Positions 8,047 through 15,312 of a DNA stretch of 32,029 nucleotides are shown one piece after another. Every line of letters starts with the position of its first letter. Positions within the stretch are counted from its first letter, which is position 1. The notes below the pieces were generated by a model. The model saw only the letters and a program-made list of their open reading frames with translations, did no database searches and was not told the origin of the DNA. The translations under genes were made by a program, and so were the position numbers. Source of the DNA: a virus; the IMG/VR virus record IMGVR_UViG_3300012920_000144, positions 1 to 32,029 of that record; one strand, 5' to 3'.

Positions 8047-8922
8047 ATGGCAGAGACTGCTAAAATTATGGCTGAAGAAATGCAGCCGGAAAAGAAAGTA
8101 GCGTTTGCGCAACGCAAATATACTAATGAAGAAAAGCGCAAGATGGAAGAAGAAGAACTTGAGCAAATGCTCAAAGAACAAAGAGGCGAAGTAGAAGAAA
8201 CTGCAGAGCCTGAAGAGGATGAACCTACAACAGCAGAAGAAAAGACGTTTAAGAAACGCTACTCTGATTTGCGTAGGCATCAACAAAAGCAGGCAGAAGA
8301 ATTTAAAACAGAGCTTGCAGAGTTAAAGCGTCAACTATCAGACGCCACAAAAAAAGAAATGAAGTTGCCCAAGTCTGATGAAGACATTGAACAATGGGCA
8401 GCAGACTATCCTGACGTAGCAGCTATCGTTGAAACAATCGCAATGAAAAAAGCAAGTGAGCAATCTAGCGCACTTGAAGAACGCATTAAAGCTATTGACG
8501 AACTGCAAATGTCTGCGACTAAAGAGAAAGCAGAAGCAGCATTAATGCAGATGCACCCTGATTTCGGAGAAATTCGTGACAGTGATGAGTTCCATGAGTG
8601 GGCAGATCAACAACCAAAGTGGGTGCAAGATGCGCTATACGAAAACGACAACGACGCCCGTTCTGCTGCTAGGGCGATTGACCTCTACAAAGCTGATATG
8701 GGTATTAGCAAAAAGAAACCCAAGTCAGACAAAGACGCAGCCAAGTCTGTGTCCACAAAGAATAGTCGCAGTAAACCGCAAGAGAATGAAGCTGCGTCGT
8801 ACTTGAAAGAGTCGGAAGTACAGAAGATGTCACCGCAAGAGTATGAATCGAGGTCTGACGAGATCATGGAAGCTATCCGTTCTGGAAAGTTTGTTTATGA
8901 TGTGTCGGGTAATGCCCGATAA
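8047..8922 (+). CDS. Scaffold (head assembly) protein
   Basis: A 291-aa very charged, almost entirely helical protein rich in Glu, Lys, Ala and Gln, directly upstream of the major capsid gene, as expected for the internal scaffold around which the prohead assembles. Residues about 25-60 form an acidic/basic coiled coil (EEKRKMEEEELEQMLKEQ). Around 75-110 there is another coiled-coil stretch. The middle contains the better folded EDIEQWAADYPDVAAIVETI and MHPDFGEIRDSDEFHEWADQ segments, which are typical of scaffolds in marine short-tailed phages. The C-terminal helix after a Lys/Ser-rich linker probably binds the capsid protein (as in the P22 family; inference). TAGGAGA before the ATG gives a strong start. 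Confidence 0.85.
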   Translation: MAETAKIMAEEMQPEKKVAFAQRKYTNEEKRKMEEEELEQMLKEQRGEVEETAEPEEDEPTTAEEKTFKKRYSDLRRHQQKQAEEFKTELAELKRQLSDATKKEMKLPKSDEDIEQWAADYPDVAAIVETIAMKKASEQSSALEERIKAIDELQMSATKEKAEAALMQMHPDFGEIRDSDEFHEWADQQPKWVQDALYENDNDARSAARAIDLYKADMGISKKKPKSDKDAAKSVSTKNSRSKPQENEAASYLKESEVQKMSPQEYESRSDEIMEAIRSGKFVYDVSGNAR

Positions 8923-8929
8923 AAAAGTG

Positions 8930-8957
8930 TTGACAAATAGTTATTTGTAAGTATAAC
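8930..8957 (+). promoter_or_regulatory. Sigma70-type promoter for capsid gene
   Basis: TTGACA at 8930-8935, a perfect -35 hexamer, is followed after 16 nt by TATAAC at 8952-8957, one mismatch from the -10 consensus. The spacer is AT-rich. Transcription would start near 8964, just before the hairpin at 8971. This is the best promoter match I saw in the window. It lies immediately after the scaffold stop, so the abundant major capsid protein likely has its own host-RNA-polymerase promoter in addition to read-through from upstream. Confidence 0.75.
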
Positions 8958-8970
8958 TATACACAACAAA

Positions 8971-9001
8971 GGTGTAAGTGGGTTCGCTACCTGCTTGCAC
9001 C
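8971..9001 (+). ncRNA. 12-bp hairpin with T-loop-like loop, capsid 5' leader
   Basis: GGTGTAAGTGGG (8971-8982) pairs with CCTGCTTGCACC (8990-9001) as a continuous 12-bp stem with three G-T wobbles, closing the 7-nt loop TTCGCTA. Stem length (7+5) and loop size match the acceptor-plus-T-arm half of a tRNA, and the loop starts TTCG as tRNA T-loops do. It would sit about 7 nt from the predicted transcript 5' end. A stabilising 5' stem-loop or a processing site is the simplest role. It is not a complete tRNA: no D or anticodon arm is present. Confidence 0.6.
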
Positions 9002-9157
9002 AAAACCGCAAACAGCCAAGTCTTACGGATTACCTGACGAACATGGCCCGTTGAATGGTAGGGCGGCCACCCTCCAGAATACGCACCCAATGTGAATCAG
9101 CCTCCTGATTAGTCTTGCGAGTTTGTATCTGTAAAATGCTAAATAGGAGATAATATC
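9002..9157 (+). promoter_or_regulatory. Rest of capsid leader, with AATCAG/CTGATT hairpin
   Basis: Untranslated leader of about 155 nt between the first hairpin and the capsid start. It holds a perfect 6-bp hairpin, AATCAG (9095-9100), loop CCTC, CTGATT (9105-9110). A GC-rich patch around 9046-9075 (GGGCGGCCACCC) could form a further weak stem. TAGGAG, 8 nt before the ATG at 9158, is a strong ribosome binding site. The long structured leader is unusual in a genome where neighbouring genes overlap or nearly abut. I see no convincing small gene in it. Confidence 0.5.
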
Positions 9158-10234
9158 ATGGCATTCACTACTGCTAGTGGTTATGGTAATCTTCCTAACG
9201 GTAATTTTTCTCCCGTAATTTACAGCAAACAGGTGCAACTTGCTTTCCGCAAGTCTGCTGTTGCTGAAGCAATTACCAACTCTGACTACTTTGGTGAAAT
9301 TGCTGCTATGGGTGATTCCGTTAAGATTATCAAGGAACCCGAAATCACAGTTAAGGCTTACGCCCGTGGTACAACCATCACGCCGCAAGACCTTGACGAT
9401 GAAGATTTCAGCCTGACAATTGACAAAGCTAACTACTTTGCATTTAAGGTTGATGACATTGAAGAGGCGCACAGCCACGTAAACTTCCAGTCTCTGGCAA
9501 GTGACCGTGCTGCGTACCGTTTGGCTGACCAGTTTGACCAAGACGTTCTTGGTTATATGTCAGGCTTTAAACAGTCTGCAATTCATGGTGCAGCCGACAC
9601 AGCTAACACAACCGTAAATGGTTCAAAGGCTGTATCTACTGCTGGTTCAGACGAACTGCTTGCATCAATGAAGTTGGACGCATCTGACTTCTCTGACGGT
9701 GCAGGTTCAGTAGGATCATCAGGTGCTGCTATTGCTATCCAGCCTCGTACTGGTGGCGCAACTGACGCAACTCCTGCTGCTGGTGATACACACCCATTGA
9801 CTCTGATTGCACGTATGGCTCGTCTTCTTGACCAGCAAAATGTGGACTCACAAGGTCGCTGGATTGTGCTTGACCCAGTGTTCATGGAAGTATTGAAGGA
9901 TGAGGATTCTCGTCTGTTCAACGCTGACTTTGGTGGTTCTGGGCTTCAAAATGGTCAGATTTCTACTCAAATTCACGGCTTCCAAGTGTATCAGTCTAAC
10001 AACCTACCTTCAGTTGGTACTGGTTCGTCATTCGCTGGCGCAAACAGCACAACTAACTACGGTGTGATTGTTGCAGGACATTCTTCTGCTGTTGCTACTG
10101 CAGAGCAGATTAATAAGACTGAAACCTACCGTGACCCGGACAGCTTCGCTGACATTGTCCGTGGTATGCATCTGTATGGCCGCAAGATTCTTCGTCCTGA
10201 AGCACTTGTTAACGCCATCTACCACTTGGCATAA
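9158..10234 (+). CDS. Major capsid protein
   Basis: A 358-aa major head protein, likely of the HK97 fold used by nearly all tailed phages. It starts MAFTTASGYGNLPNGNFSP. The following segment contains FRKSAVAEAITNSDYFGEI and KIIKEPEITVKAYARGT, with the alternating strand/acidic-loop texture (LDDEDFSLTIDKANYFAFKVDDIEEAH) common in capsid proteins of marine short-tailed phages. An Ala/Gly/Ser/Thr-rich loop lies around residues 150-205. The C-terminal part includes DRILxx-like GRWIVLDPVFMEVLKD and a closing LYGRKILRPEALVNAIYH. It has its own promoter, a long structured leader and a strong ribosome binding site, as expected for the most abundant virion protein. Its position after the scaffold supports the call. 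Confidence 0.93.
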   Translation: MAFTTASGYGNLPNGNFSPVIYSKQVQLAFRKSAVAEAITNSDYFGEIAAMGDSVKIIKEPEITVKAYARGTTITPQDLDDEDFSLTIDKANYFAFKVDDIEEAHSHVNFQSLASDRAAYRLADQFDQDVLGYMSGFKQSAIHGAADTANTTVNGSKAVSTAGSDELLASMKLDASDFSDGAGSVGSSGAAIAIQPRTGGATDATPAAGDTHPLTLIARMARLLDQQNVDSQGRWIVLDPVFMEVLKDEDSRLFNADFGGSGLQNGQISTQIHGFQVYQSNNLPSVGTGSSFAGANSTTNYGVIVAGHSSAVATAEQINKTETYRDPDSFADIVRGMHLYGRKILRPEALVNAIYHLA

Positions 10235-10248
10235 GGGAGGGTTAAACA

Positions 10249-10731
10249 ATGGCACTTGGTGATAACACACTACGTTCTGCTGCTGGCAACTCCCAGCGCG
10301 GACGCAACCCGTACATGGTTCAGACTACTTTGAACTGGGCAACTGCATTGTCAGACAAAGGCAGCGCACTTGCTGCTTCTGATGTCGTTCCTGTAATCGC
10401 TGTTCCAAAAGGGACAATGGTTCTCAATGCAGGTATTGAAGTTGACACGCAAACCGACGGTTCTACATTTACTGTAGACTTGGGTATGGTTGATGCTGAC
10501 GTGTTTGTTGACGGTTTTGATGCTACTTCTGCCGCTGGCGTAGTTGCTCAAAATCCTGCAGCTTACCAGCCTGTAATGGCTGTTGCTGACGACAACATTG
10601 ACGTAACGATTGCTACCCTTTCAGGTGGTGCAGTTTCTTCAGGCAAATTCCGTATCTGGGCAGTTCTTATGGATTGCACCGATATGGGCGACACTGCTGC
10701 TGATGAAGTAGATCGTGACGCACTCGCATAA
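10249..10731 (+). CDS. Probable head decoration/stabilisation protein
   Basis: A 160-aa protein encoded 14 nt after the capsid gene behind GGGAGGG, one of the strongest ribosome binding sites here. It is predicted to be mostly beta: KGTMVLNAGIEVDTQTDG, FTVDLGMVDADVFVDGF, ISGGAVSSGKFRIWAVLMD-like strands. It is acidic, with no membrane segment. A small beta protein co-transcribed with the capsid gene and followed by a terminator-like hairpin is most simply a capsid-surface decoration protein made in similar amounts. The exact family is not recognised, so the role rests on position and fold texture. Confidence 0.65.
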   Translation: MALGDNTLRSAAGNSQRGRNPYMVQTTLNWATALSDKGSALAASDVVPVIAVPKGTMVLNAGIEVDTQTDGSTFTVDLGMVDADVFVDGFDATSAAGVVAQNPAAYQPVMAVADDNIDVTIATLSGGAVSSGKFRIWAVLMDCTDMGDTAADEVDRDALA

Positions 10732-10739
10732 CTAAAATA

Positions 10740-10763
10740 GGGGGCAGCTTTCGGGTTGCCCCT
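10740..10763 (+). terminator. Terminator-like hairpin after capsid/decoration pair
   Basis: GGGGCAGC (10741-10748) pairs with GTTGCCCC (10755-10762) around loop TTTCGG, one G-T wobble, with a further G-T pair at 10740/10763. The following bases TCTATCTA are pyrimidine-rich but not a clean T run, so termination is probably partial. It would lower expression of the fibre genes downstream relative to capsid and decoration protein. No new promoter is visible before 10796. Confidence 0.55.
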
Positions 10764-10795
10764 CTATCTAGATGCCATGATACAGGAGAAACAAG

Positions 10796-11251
10796 ATGGC
10801 AATTACAACCTCAATTTGTAACAGTTTTCTAGGCGAACTGCTTGGTGGTGTTCACGATCTTGATACGCATACTATTAAGATGGCGTTGATTAAACCAAGC
10901 ATGTCGGGAACATACAATGATGAAACCACTAACTATAGTGACGTTACTGGAAACAGTGATGAAGCAACTGGTAGCAATTATTCTGCTGGTGGGCAAACAC
11001 TAGACAGCGTTACCATTACAACTAGTAACGCAGGCAATCGTGCTTTTGTAGATATTGCGGATGAGGTGTTTTCAAACGTGACTACATCTGCGCGTGGATG
11101 TATTATATATAATTCATCTGCAGCTAACAAAGCTATAGCTGTGTTTGATTTTGGTAGCACTATTTCTGCTACCGCTGGTGATCTTACCGTTACTATGCCA
11201 GCTACTGGCACTAACGGAGATGCTGCAGTTATTCGTATCGCCAATAGCTAA
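10796..11251 (+). CDS. Conserved beta-rich phage structural protein
   Basis: A 151-aa protein of a pattern common in phage structural regions: an N-terminal helix (MAITTSICNSFLGELLGGVHDL), the strand DTHTIKMALIKPS, the Tyr/Ser/Thr-rich GSNYSAGGQTLDSVTI segment, and a C-terminal beta half (ARGCIIYNSSAANKAIAVFDFG). Relatives are usually annotated hypothetical or tail/head-surface proteins. CAGGAG precedes the ATG by about 9 nt. It is the first gene after the hairpin at 10740, so it opens the fibre/surface block. Likely a surface or fibre-associated protein; the specific role is unknown. Confidence 0.7.
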   Translation: MAITTSICNSFLGELLGGVHDLDTHTIKMALIKPSMSGTYNDETTNYSDVTGNSDEATGSNYSAGGQTLDSVTITTSNAGNRAFVDIADEVFSNVTTSARGCIIYNSSAANKAIAVFDFGSTISATAGDLTVTMPATGTNGDAAVIRIANS

Positions 11252-11262
11252 GGGCCAGTACA

Positions 11263-11994
11263 ATGGCCCTAGTTCTTGCTGACCGCGTAAAAGAAACGAC
11301 TACGACCACCGGAACCGGCACGTATACACTTGCTGGTGCTGCAACCGGGTTCGAGTCGTTTTCTGCTGTAGGCAATGGAAATACGACATACTATTGTTGC
11401 ACTAATGGTACGGACTTTGAGATAGGTATTGGTACGTATACCGCATCCGGCACAACGCTTGCTCGTACAACCATACTACAGTCAAGTAATTCTGATGCAG
11501 CAGTAAACTGGACTTCCGGCACACGAGACATCTTCATTACCCAGCCAGCAGGAAAGGCTGCGTTTTTAGATGCTAGTAATGTTTTAGAAACTACTGGCGG
11601 CGTTGTCTCTATAAAAAATGGCGGCACACAATCAGAAGTTCGGCTGTACTGCGAAAGTTCTAATGCACACTATGCAGCATTAAAAGCGCCTGCACACGCA
11701 GACTTTGCAGGCGATGTAACCTCTACACTACCATCTGTTACTGGCATTTTGGTAGGCACGGCAAACGCAGATGCTCCTGCAACAACTACTAGTTCTAGTG
11801 ATGCCGATCATGTTTTGATTAATGACGGCGGGGTTATGAAAAAAATAACGCCTACTAATCTAGGCATAGGTAGTGGTGGTGGTGGTGGTGGCAACGCAGA
11901 TACAGTAGACAACAAACACGTTTCAGTACTTACCCAAGCGGCCTATGACGCACTTTCTCCCGACAGCAATACAATTTATTTTATATCAGGATAA
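11263..11994 (+). CDS. Tail fibre / surface protein, short
   Basis: A 243-aa beta-rich protein. The N-terminus MALVLADRVKETTTTTGTGT and the next 80 residues (TGFESFSAVGNGNTTYYCC, IGTYTASGTTLARTTI) match a module found at the start of many phage tail fibre or surface proteins. A Gly run (about residues 205-212) is a flexible linker to a short C-terminal unit ending AYDALSPDSNTIYFISG, a motif common at ends of phage tail and minor structural proteins, probably used for docking. AAGGG lies 8 nt before the ATG. It probably forms a short fibre or an adaptor that joins fibres to the virion. Confidence 0.7.
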   Translation: MALVLADRVKETTTTTGTGTYTLAGAATGFESFSAVGNGNTTYYCCTNGTDFEIGIGTYTASGTTLARTTILQSSNSDAAVNWTSGTRDIFITQPAGKAAFLDASNVLETTGGVVSIKNGGTQSEVRLYCESSNAHYAALKAPAHADFAGDVTSTLPSVTGILVGTANADAPATTTSSSDADHVLINDGGVMKKITPTNLGIGSGGGGGGNADTVDNKHVSVLTQAAYDALSPDSNTIYFISG

Positions 11995-12003
11995 AAATTT
12001 AAA

Positions 12004-12222
12004 ATGTATGTACATCTTGGAACAGACTACGAATTAAATAGTGTTGCCTTACCTGTCGTACAGATAATTTGTATAACAGAAAGTCATGAAGAAAAAACTA
12101 GAATTGATGCAGATATTATAACTGTTACGGAAGACTGCACAGGATGGAATCTAATCAGCGTTTTAGATGCCTGTGAGAATACCTATAAAATGTGGAAAGC
12201 TGATAGAGAGGGTAAAGAGTGA
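12004..12222 (+). CDS. Small hypothetical protein
   Basis: A 72-aa protein of unknown function: an N-terminal beta-like half (YVHLGTDYELNSVALPVVQI) and a helical, charged C-terminus (DACENTYKMWKADREGKE). It contains three Cys (about residues 24, 45 and 57). No membrane segment is present. The ribosome binding site is weak: AGGA lies about 12 nt before the ATG. The stop overlaps the GTG start of the next gene (GTGA), which supports a real, coupled gene. It may be a chaperone or cap for the large surface protein that follows, but nothing in the sequence shows this. Confidence 0.6.
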   Translation: MYVHLGTDYELNSVALPVVQIICITESHEEKTRIDADIITVTEDCTGWNLISVLDACENTYKMWKADREGKE

Positions 12223-14324
12223 CTGTATATTGGCTAGACCCTTTTCTTGAGGCTACTACGCAGGGTAATGGTACAACTGATACCACTACCAAAAACGGCA
12301 CGTATGCTGCCCCCTTTTCGCTTAGTCAATTTTGGAGTACTACAAGTACTACGTTTGGTACAGTAAACGGCGTGACGCTTGCGGATGGTGATGAATTAAG
12401 AATGAAAGGTCTTCCTTTTTCTACACTTTTTGAAAGTAAAGGAAATGTTCATTGTCCTAGTAACCAAAGTGCAAATTATGTTTCTCTTCAACCTGTAACG
12501 GGTAACAGTAGTTTTGACGCCACAATAAGTGCTACTAAATCAAGTACATTTGCTCTTCAAAGTAGCGATATTTCAGCATATCTTACAAATCATTCACATC
12601 CGTTTTTTATGGCCGCTAGATATAATAGTACTAGTAGTGCTTTATATGTATGTTCTGCTAATTTTTTAGTAGCCATTGTAGCGATACAGTTAGGACATAA
12701 TAGTTCAAGTGATACGGGGATTGAACTTTTCAGGTTAAAAGATACGTACGCTAATCTTCAAGACTTTGCTGGAAATTATAACTATGCTTTTGCTATGGCT
12801 AATAAAGTTAAAATAAGTGCAGGTTGGACGAGTACAACTGAACAAGCCGGTTATAGTATTTATGAAGGGTCTAGTTCTAGTAGCTACAGATATATGAATA
12901 TTAATGGTAATACCAATTCTAAAACCGAATTTGATTGTGAGCGTTTAATCTGTAATTATTCTCCGCGTACTTCAGGCGGCAATAATAATAATGTACAAGC
13001 CTATATGCACTATAGTTCTGCTCGTGCCGTAGTAACAAATCATGTTTTTCCTATGTTTGTTTCTTCAACAGGTAGATCAGATTATTATTACGGTGTTCGC
13101 TACCCCGGAGACACGGGAGTTTATCCATTTATTTCGGGAAGTGGCGATAGTTCTAGTGACGGCCTTTATTTAAATTTTGAAAATTTAAGTTCGGCTACAA
13201 CTCTTTCGACCTCATTTAAAAATATAGCAACTACTGGTAACCTGCTTCTTAATAACGGAAACAGTAAACATAATATTAAAATAGGAAGTTTATATTGTAG
13301 AGCATATAGTGGTGCGAATGATAACGACGGCTTAAATAGATGTTTTCGACATTACAATCTTTCAGGCGGCAGGAAAGGAACATATACTTTTTTACAAAAT
13401 AGTAAATATTATTTTTATCGTGGTTATGATACAGACCCTGAAGATAATGTCTTACAACCTTATCCCGCGCAGACAGAGTCGGTAACGTACGAAACAGGAC
13501 TAGTAAGGCCGGGGATTGCCCCTCTAGATAACATGTCTCCCAGCCTTACGGGTTATGGGCCTCTTAGTGCGGGAATAACTTCATCTCAACCTATGTTCCT
13601 AGCAACAAGAGAAGTAAGCGCAAATAATACTTGGTTTACATCAAAACTTGACTCTGTGGGTACTAATCCTATAGAATATTGCTCGTTAGGTAAGTTAATT
13701 TGTAATAGTAATGATTATAGAAATACGGCCCATAATATAGGAACAGACAACTCCACGGTTCTTGCTGCGGATTCCATTCCAAAATTTAAAATATGGAGTG
13801 CAGAACACAATGACTTCGATAGCAATCCTATTTCAATTATAGGCAATCCATATTATACTGGTTCTAGCACTGTTTATGGCGCACTTGTGTATAATGATGT
13901 TGTAAATAACACAAGTGTTTTAGTAGTTCAGGCAAGTGGAACTGCTACGGGAGACGCCTACGTGTGGTTGCCTATGGAACTTCCTGTGCCAACTTACACC
14001 GCAGGATCAGATAATCTTAGGGTTACTGTATCAGCGGCTTATGCTGATGGTGGCAGTAATAACACAGCCGGAACATTGCAAATAAAGGCTTATCATAGAG
14101 ATACTACACAAACTGAAAATTTTAGATATTATCTAACTCCCACCAGTATAGCAGCAGGAGGTGACCCCACTTCTACTACCACAGTAACACGTACTTTGCC
14201 TAATGTACCCACAACAGGTCAAAAAAATATAACTAACGTCATTGTTAATTTAGGTTTTAATATATACACTAGTGCTGTTATAAGAAAATTTTATATAACA
14301 AATGTTGCAATAGAGACTTACTAA
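12219..14324 (+). CDS. Large beta-rich tail/surface protein
   Basis: A 701-aa protein starting at GTG, coupled to the preceding gene through GTGA. It opens TVYWLDPFLEATTQGNGTTD and continues as a Ser/Thr/Asn/Tyr/Gly-rich chain with many short predicted strands, the texture of beta-helical or beta-sandwich receptor-binding proteins. No enzyme motif is recognised. The C-terminal 150 residues (DAYVWLPMELPVPTYTAG onward, ending FYITNVAIETY) look like a separate beta-sandwich domain. The DNA is visibly AT-richer, with many TTA, AGT, AAT and ATA codons compared with the capsid gene, suggesting an exchanged host-range cassette. Likely a tail spike or surface adhesin (inference). Confidence 0.65.
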   Translation: MTVYWLDPFLEATTQGNGTTDTTTKNGTYAAPFSLSQFWSTTSTTFGTVNGVTLADGDELRMKGLPFSTLFESKGNVHCPSNQSANYVSLQPVTGNSSFDATISATKSSTFALQSSDISAYLTNHSHPFFMAARYNSTSSALYVCSANFLVAIVAIQLGHNSSSDTGIELFRLKDTYANLQDFAGNYNYAFAMANKVKISAGWTSTTEQAGYSIYEGSSSSSYRYMNINGNTNSKTEFDCERLICNYSPRTSGGNNNNVQAYMHYSSARAVVTNHVFPMFVSSTGRSDYYYGVRYPGDTGVYPFISGSGDSSSDGLYLNFENLSSATTLSTSFKNIATTGNLLLNNGNSKHNIKIGSLYCRAYSGANDNDGLNRCFRHYNLSGGRKGTYTFLQNSKYYFYRGYDTDPEDNVLQPYPAQTESVTYETGLVRPGIAPLDNMSPSLTGYGPLSAGITSSQPMFLATREVSANNTWFTSKLDSVGTNPIEYCSLGKLICNSNDYRNTAHNIGTDNSTVLAADSIPKFKIWSAEHNDFDSNPISIIGNPYYTGSSTVYGALVYNDVVNNTSVLVVQASGTATGDAYVWLPMELPVPTYTAGSDNLRVTVSAAYADGGSNNTAGTLQIKAYHRDTTQTENFRYYLTPTSIAAGGDPTSTTTVTRTLPNVPTTGQKNITNVIVNLGFNIYTSAVIRKFYITNVAIETY

Positions 14325-14325
14325 A

Positions 14326-15303
14326 ATGGCTATACCTAGAGTAAGCGCATTAGGGTTTAGTGACACTCTAACGGTATCTGCCTTAGGCTTTGAAGATGGC
14401 ACTTATACTCCTCCCGCTTCTAGTGGGGTAACAGGTGTAAATGCCACGGCTTCAGCAGGTACAATTTCCGCTCAAGGCACTGTTATTGAACTGTCAGGTG
14501 TTAACGCTACTGTTAGTGACGGTAATATTACTGCCAAGGGACCAGCAATTATTGTTCCCATTTCAGGTGTAAATTCTACTACATCTGCGGCCAGAATAAG
14601 TAGCCCTTTAGTACTTATGACCAACATCAAAGTTGGATCATCGGCAGTTGACAAACTTTATGTGGGAGGAACAAGGGTATATAAAGCATATTCTGGATAT
14701 GATTTAGTGTGGTATCAACAAGCACGTGCTACACAATATCGTGGAAGCAATAGCGGTCTTACTACTGGCACTACAGCTGCCTATCCAGCTAACGCTTATT
14801 GGCGTAGATACTTATTAGCATTCACGTACACGGCAGCAGAGTTAGCTTCTTTTGACCTAATTAGTGGTTCTGTCATAAGTAAATTACGTTGGTACGTATT
14901 TAATCCACCACCGGCAAACCGCTCTCCGTTTCCCAATTATGCGATCCGCATGATGCACATAACAAACGGCACAAACACGACAAACCCCACCAATCTCGTC
15001 GGGTTGTCCAGCAGCAATGTCACAGATGTAAAAGCACAGCATAACTACACAAATACAAGTGTTGGCTATACTGAAATGACTTTAGATAATAACTTTACGT
15101 ATAATGGTACTGACGCTATTGGGTTTATATTTGCGTGGGGGCAGATTCCCACAGGCTACATATCAGACGGACAAGGCTATAGATTAAGTGATGGAACTTT
15201 ACATTATGCACGAACCGATAGTTCAGGAACATGGCTTGTTACAAGTACTGCAACGCTTACTGCAGCCAATAGTCGCCCCGTTATAGGGATGTATAGCACA
15301 TAG
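14326..15303 (+). CDS. Tail fibre protein with three GVNAT repeats
   Basis: A 325-aa fibre-like protein. The N-terminus holds a small internal duplication (VSALGFSD and VSALGFED, residues 7-24). Residues about 34-93 contain three copies of the GVN-(A/S)-T repeat that makes up most of the next protein. Then comes IKVGSSAVDKLYVGGTRVYK (96-115), a module often preceding receptor-binding domains in phage fibres, and a C-terminal beta-rich domain of about 190 residues with many aromatic residues (YWRRYLLAFTYTAAEL, GFIFAWGQIPTGY). It starts 1 nt after the previous stop with only a poor ribosome binding site, so coupling is likely. It probably forms a fibre with a distal host-binding domain. Confidence 0.7.
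   Translation: MAIPRVSALGFSDTLTVSALGFEDGTYTPPASSGVTGVNATASAGTISAQGTVIELSGVNATVSDGNITAKGPAIIVPISGVNSTTSAARISSPLVLMTNIKVGSSAVDKLYVGGTRVYKAYSGYDLVWYQQARATQYRGSNSGLTTGTTAAYPANAYWRRYLLAFTYTAAELASFDLISGSVISKLRWYVFNPPPANRSPFPNYAIRMMHITNGTNTTNPTNLVGLSSSNVTDVKAQHNYTNTSVGYTEMTLDNNFTYNGTDAIGFIFAWGQIPTGYISDGQGYRLSDGTLHYARTDSSGTWLVTSTATLTAANSRPVIGMYST
14425..14604 (+). repeat. Three coding repeats shared with next gene
   Basis: Residues 34-93 of the protein at 14326 contain three degenerate copies of the unit V-x-G-V-N-(A/S)-T-x-S/A-x(2)-I-(T/S), about 20 aa each. The same unit is repeated about fifteen times in the neighbouring gene, so the two fibres share a building block through duplication or recombination. 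Confidence 0.75.
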
Positions 15304-15312
15304 GATTAATAG

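Noticed and set aside
8971-9001. Complete tRNA gene
   Set aside because: Only an acceptor/T-arm-like helix is present; no D arm, anticodon arm or variable loop lies in between.
9055-9108. 17-codon upstream ORF in the capsid leader
   Set aside because: No ribosome binding site, and it starts straight after another 3-codon frame ending TGA; could arise by chance.
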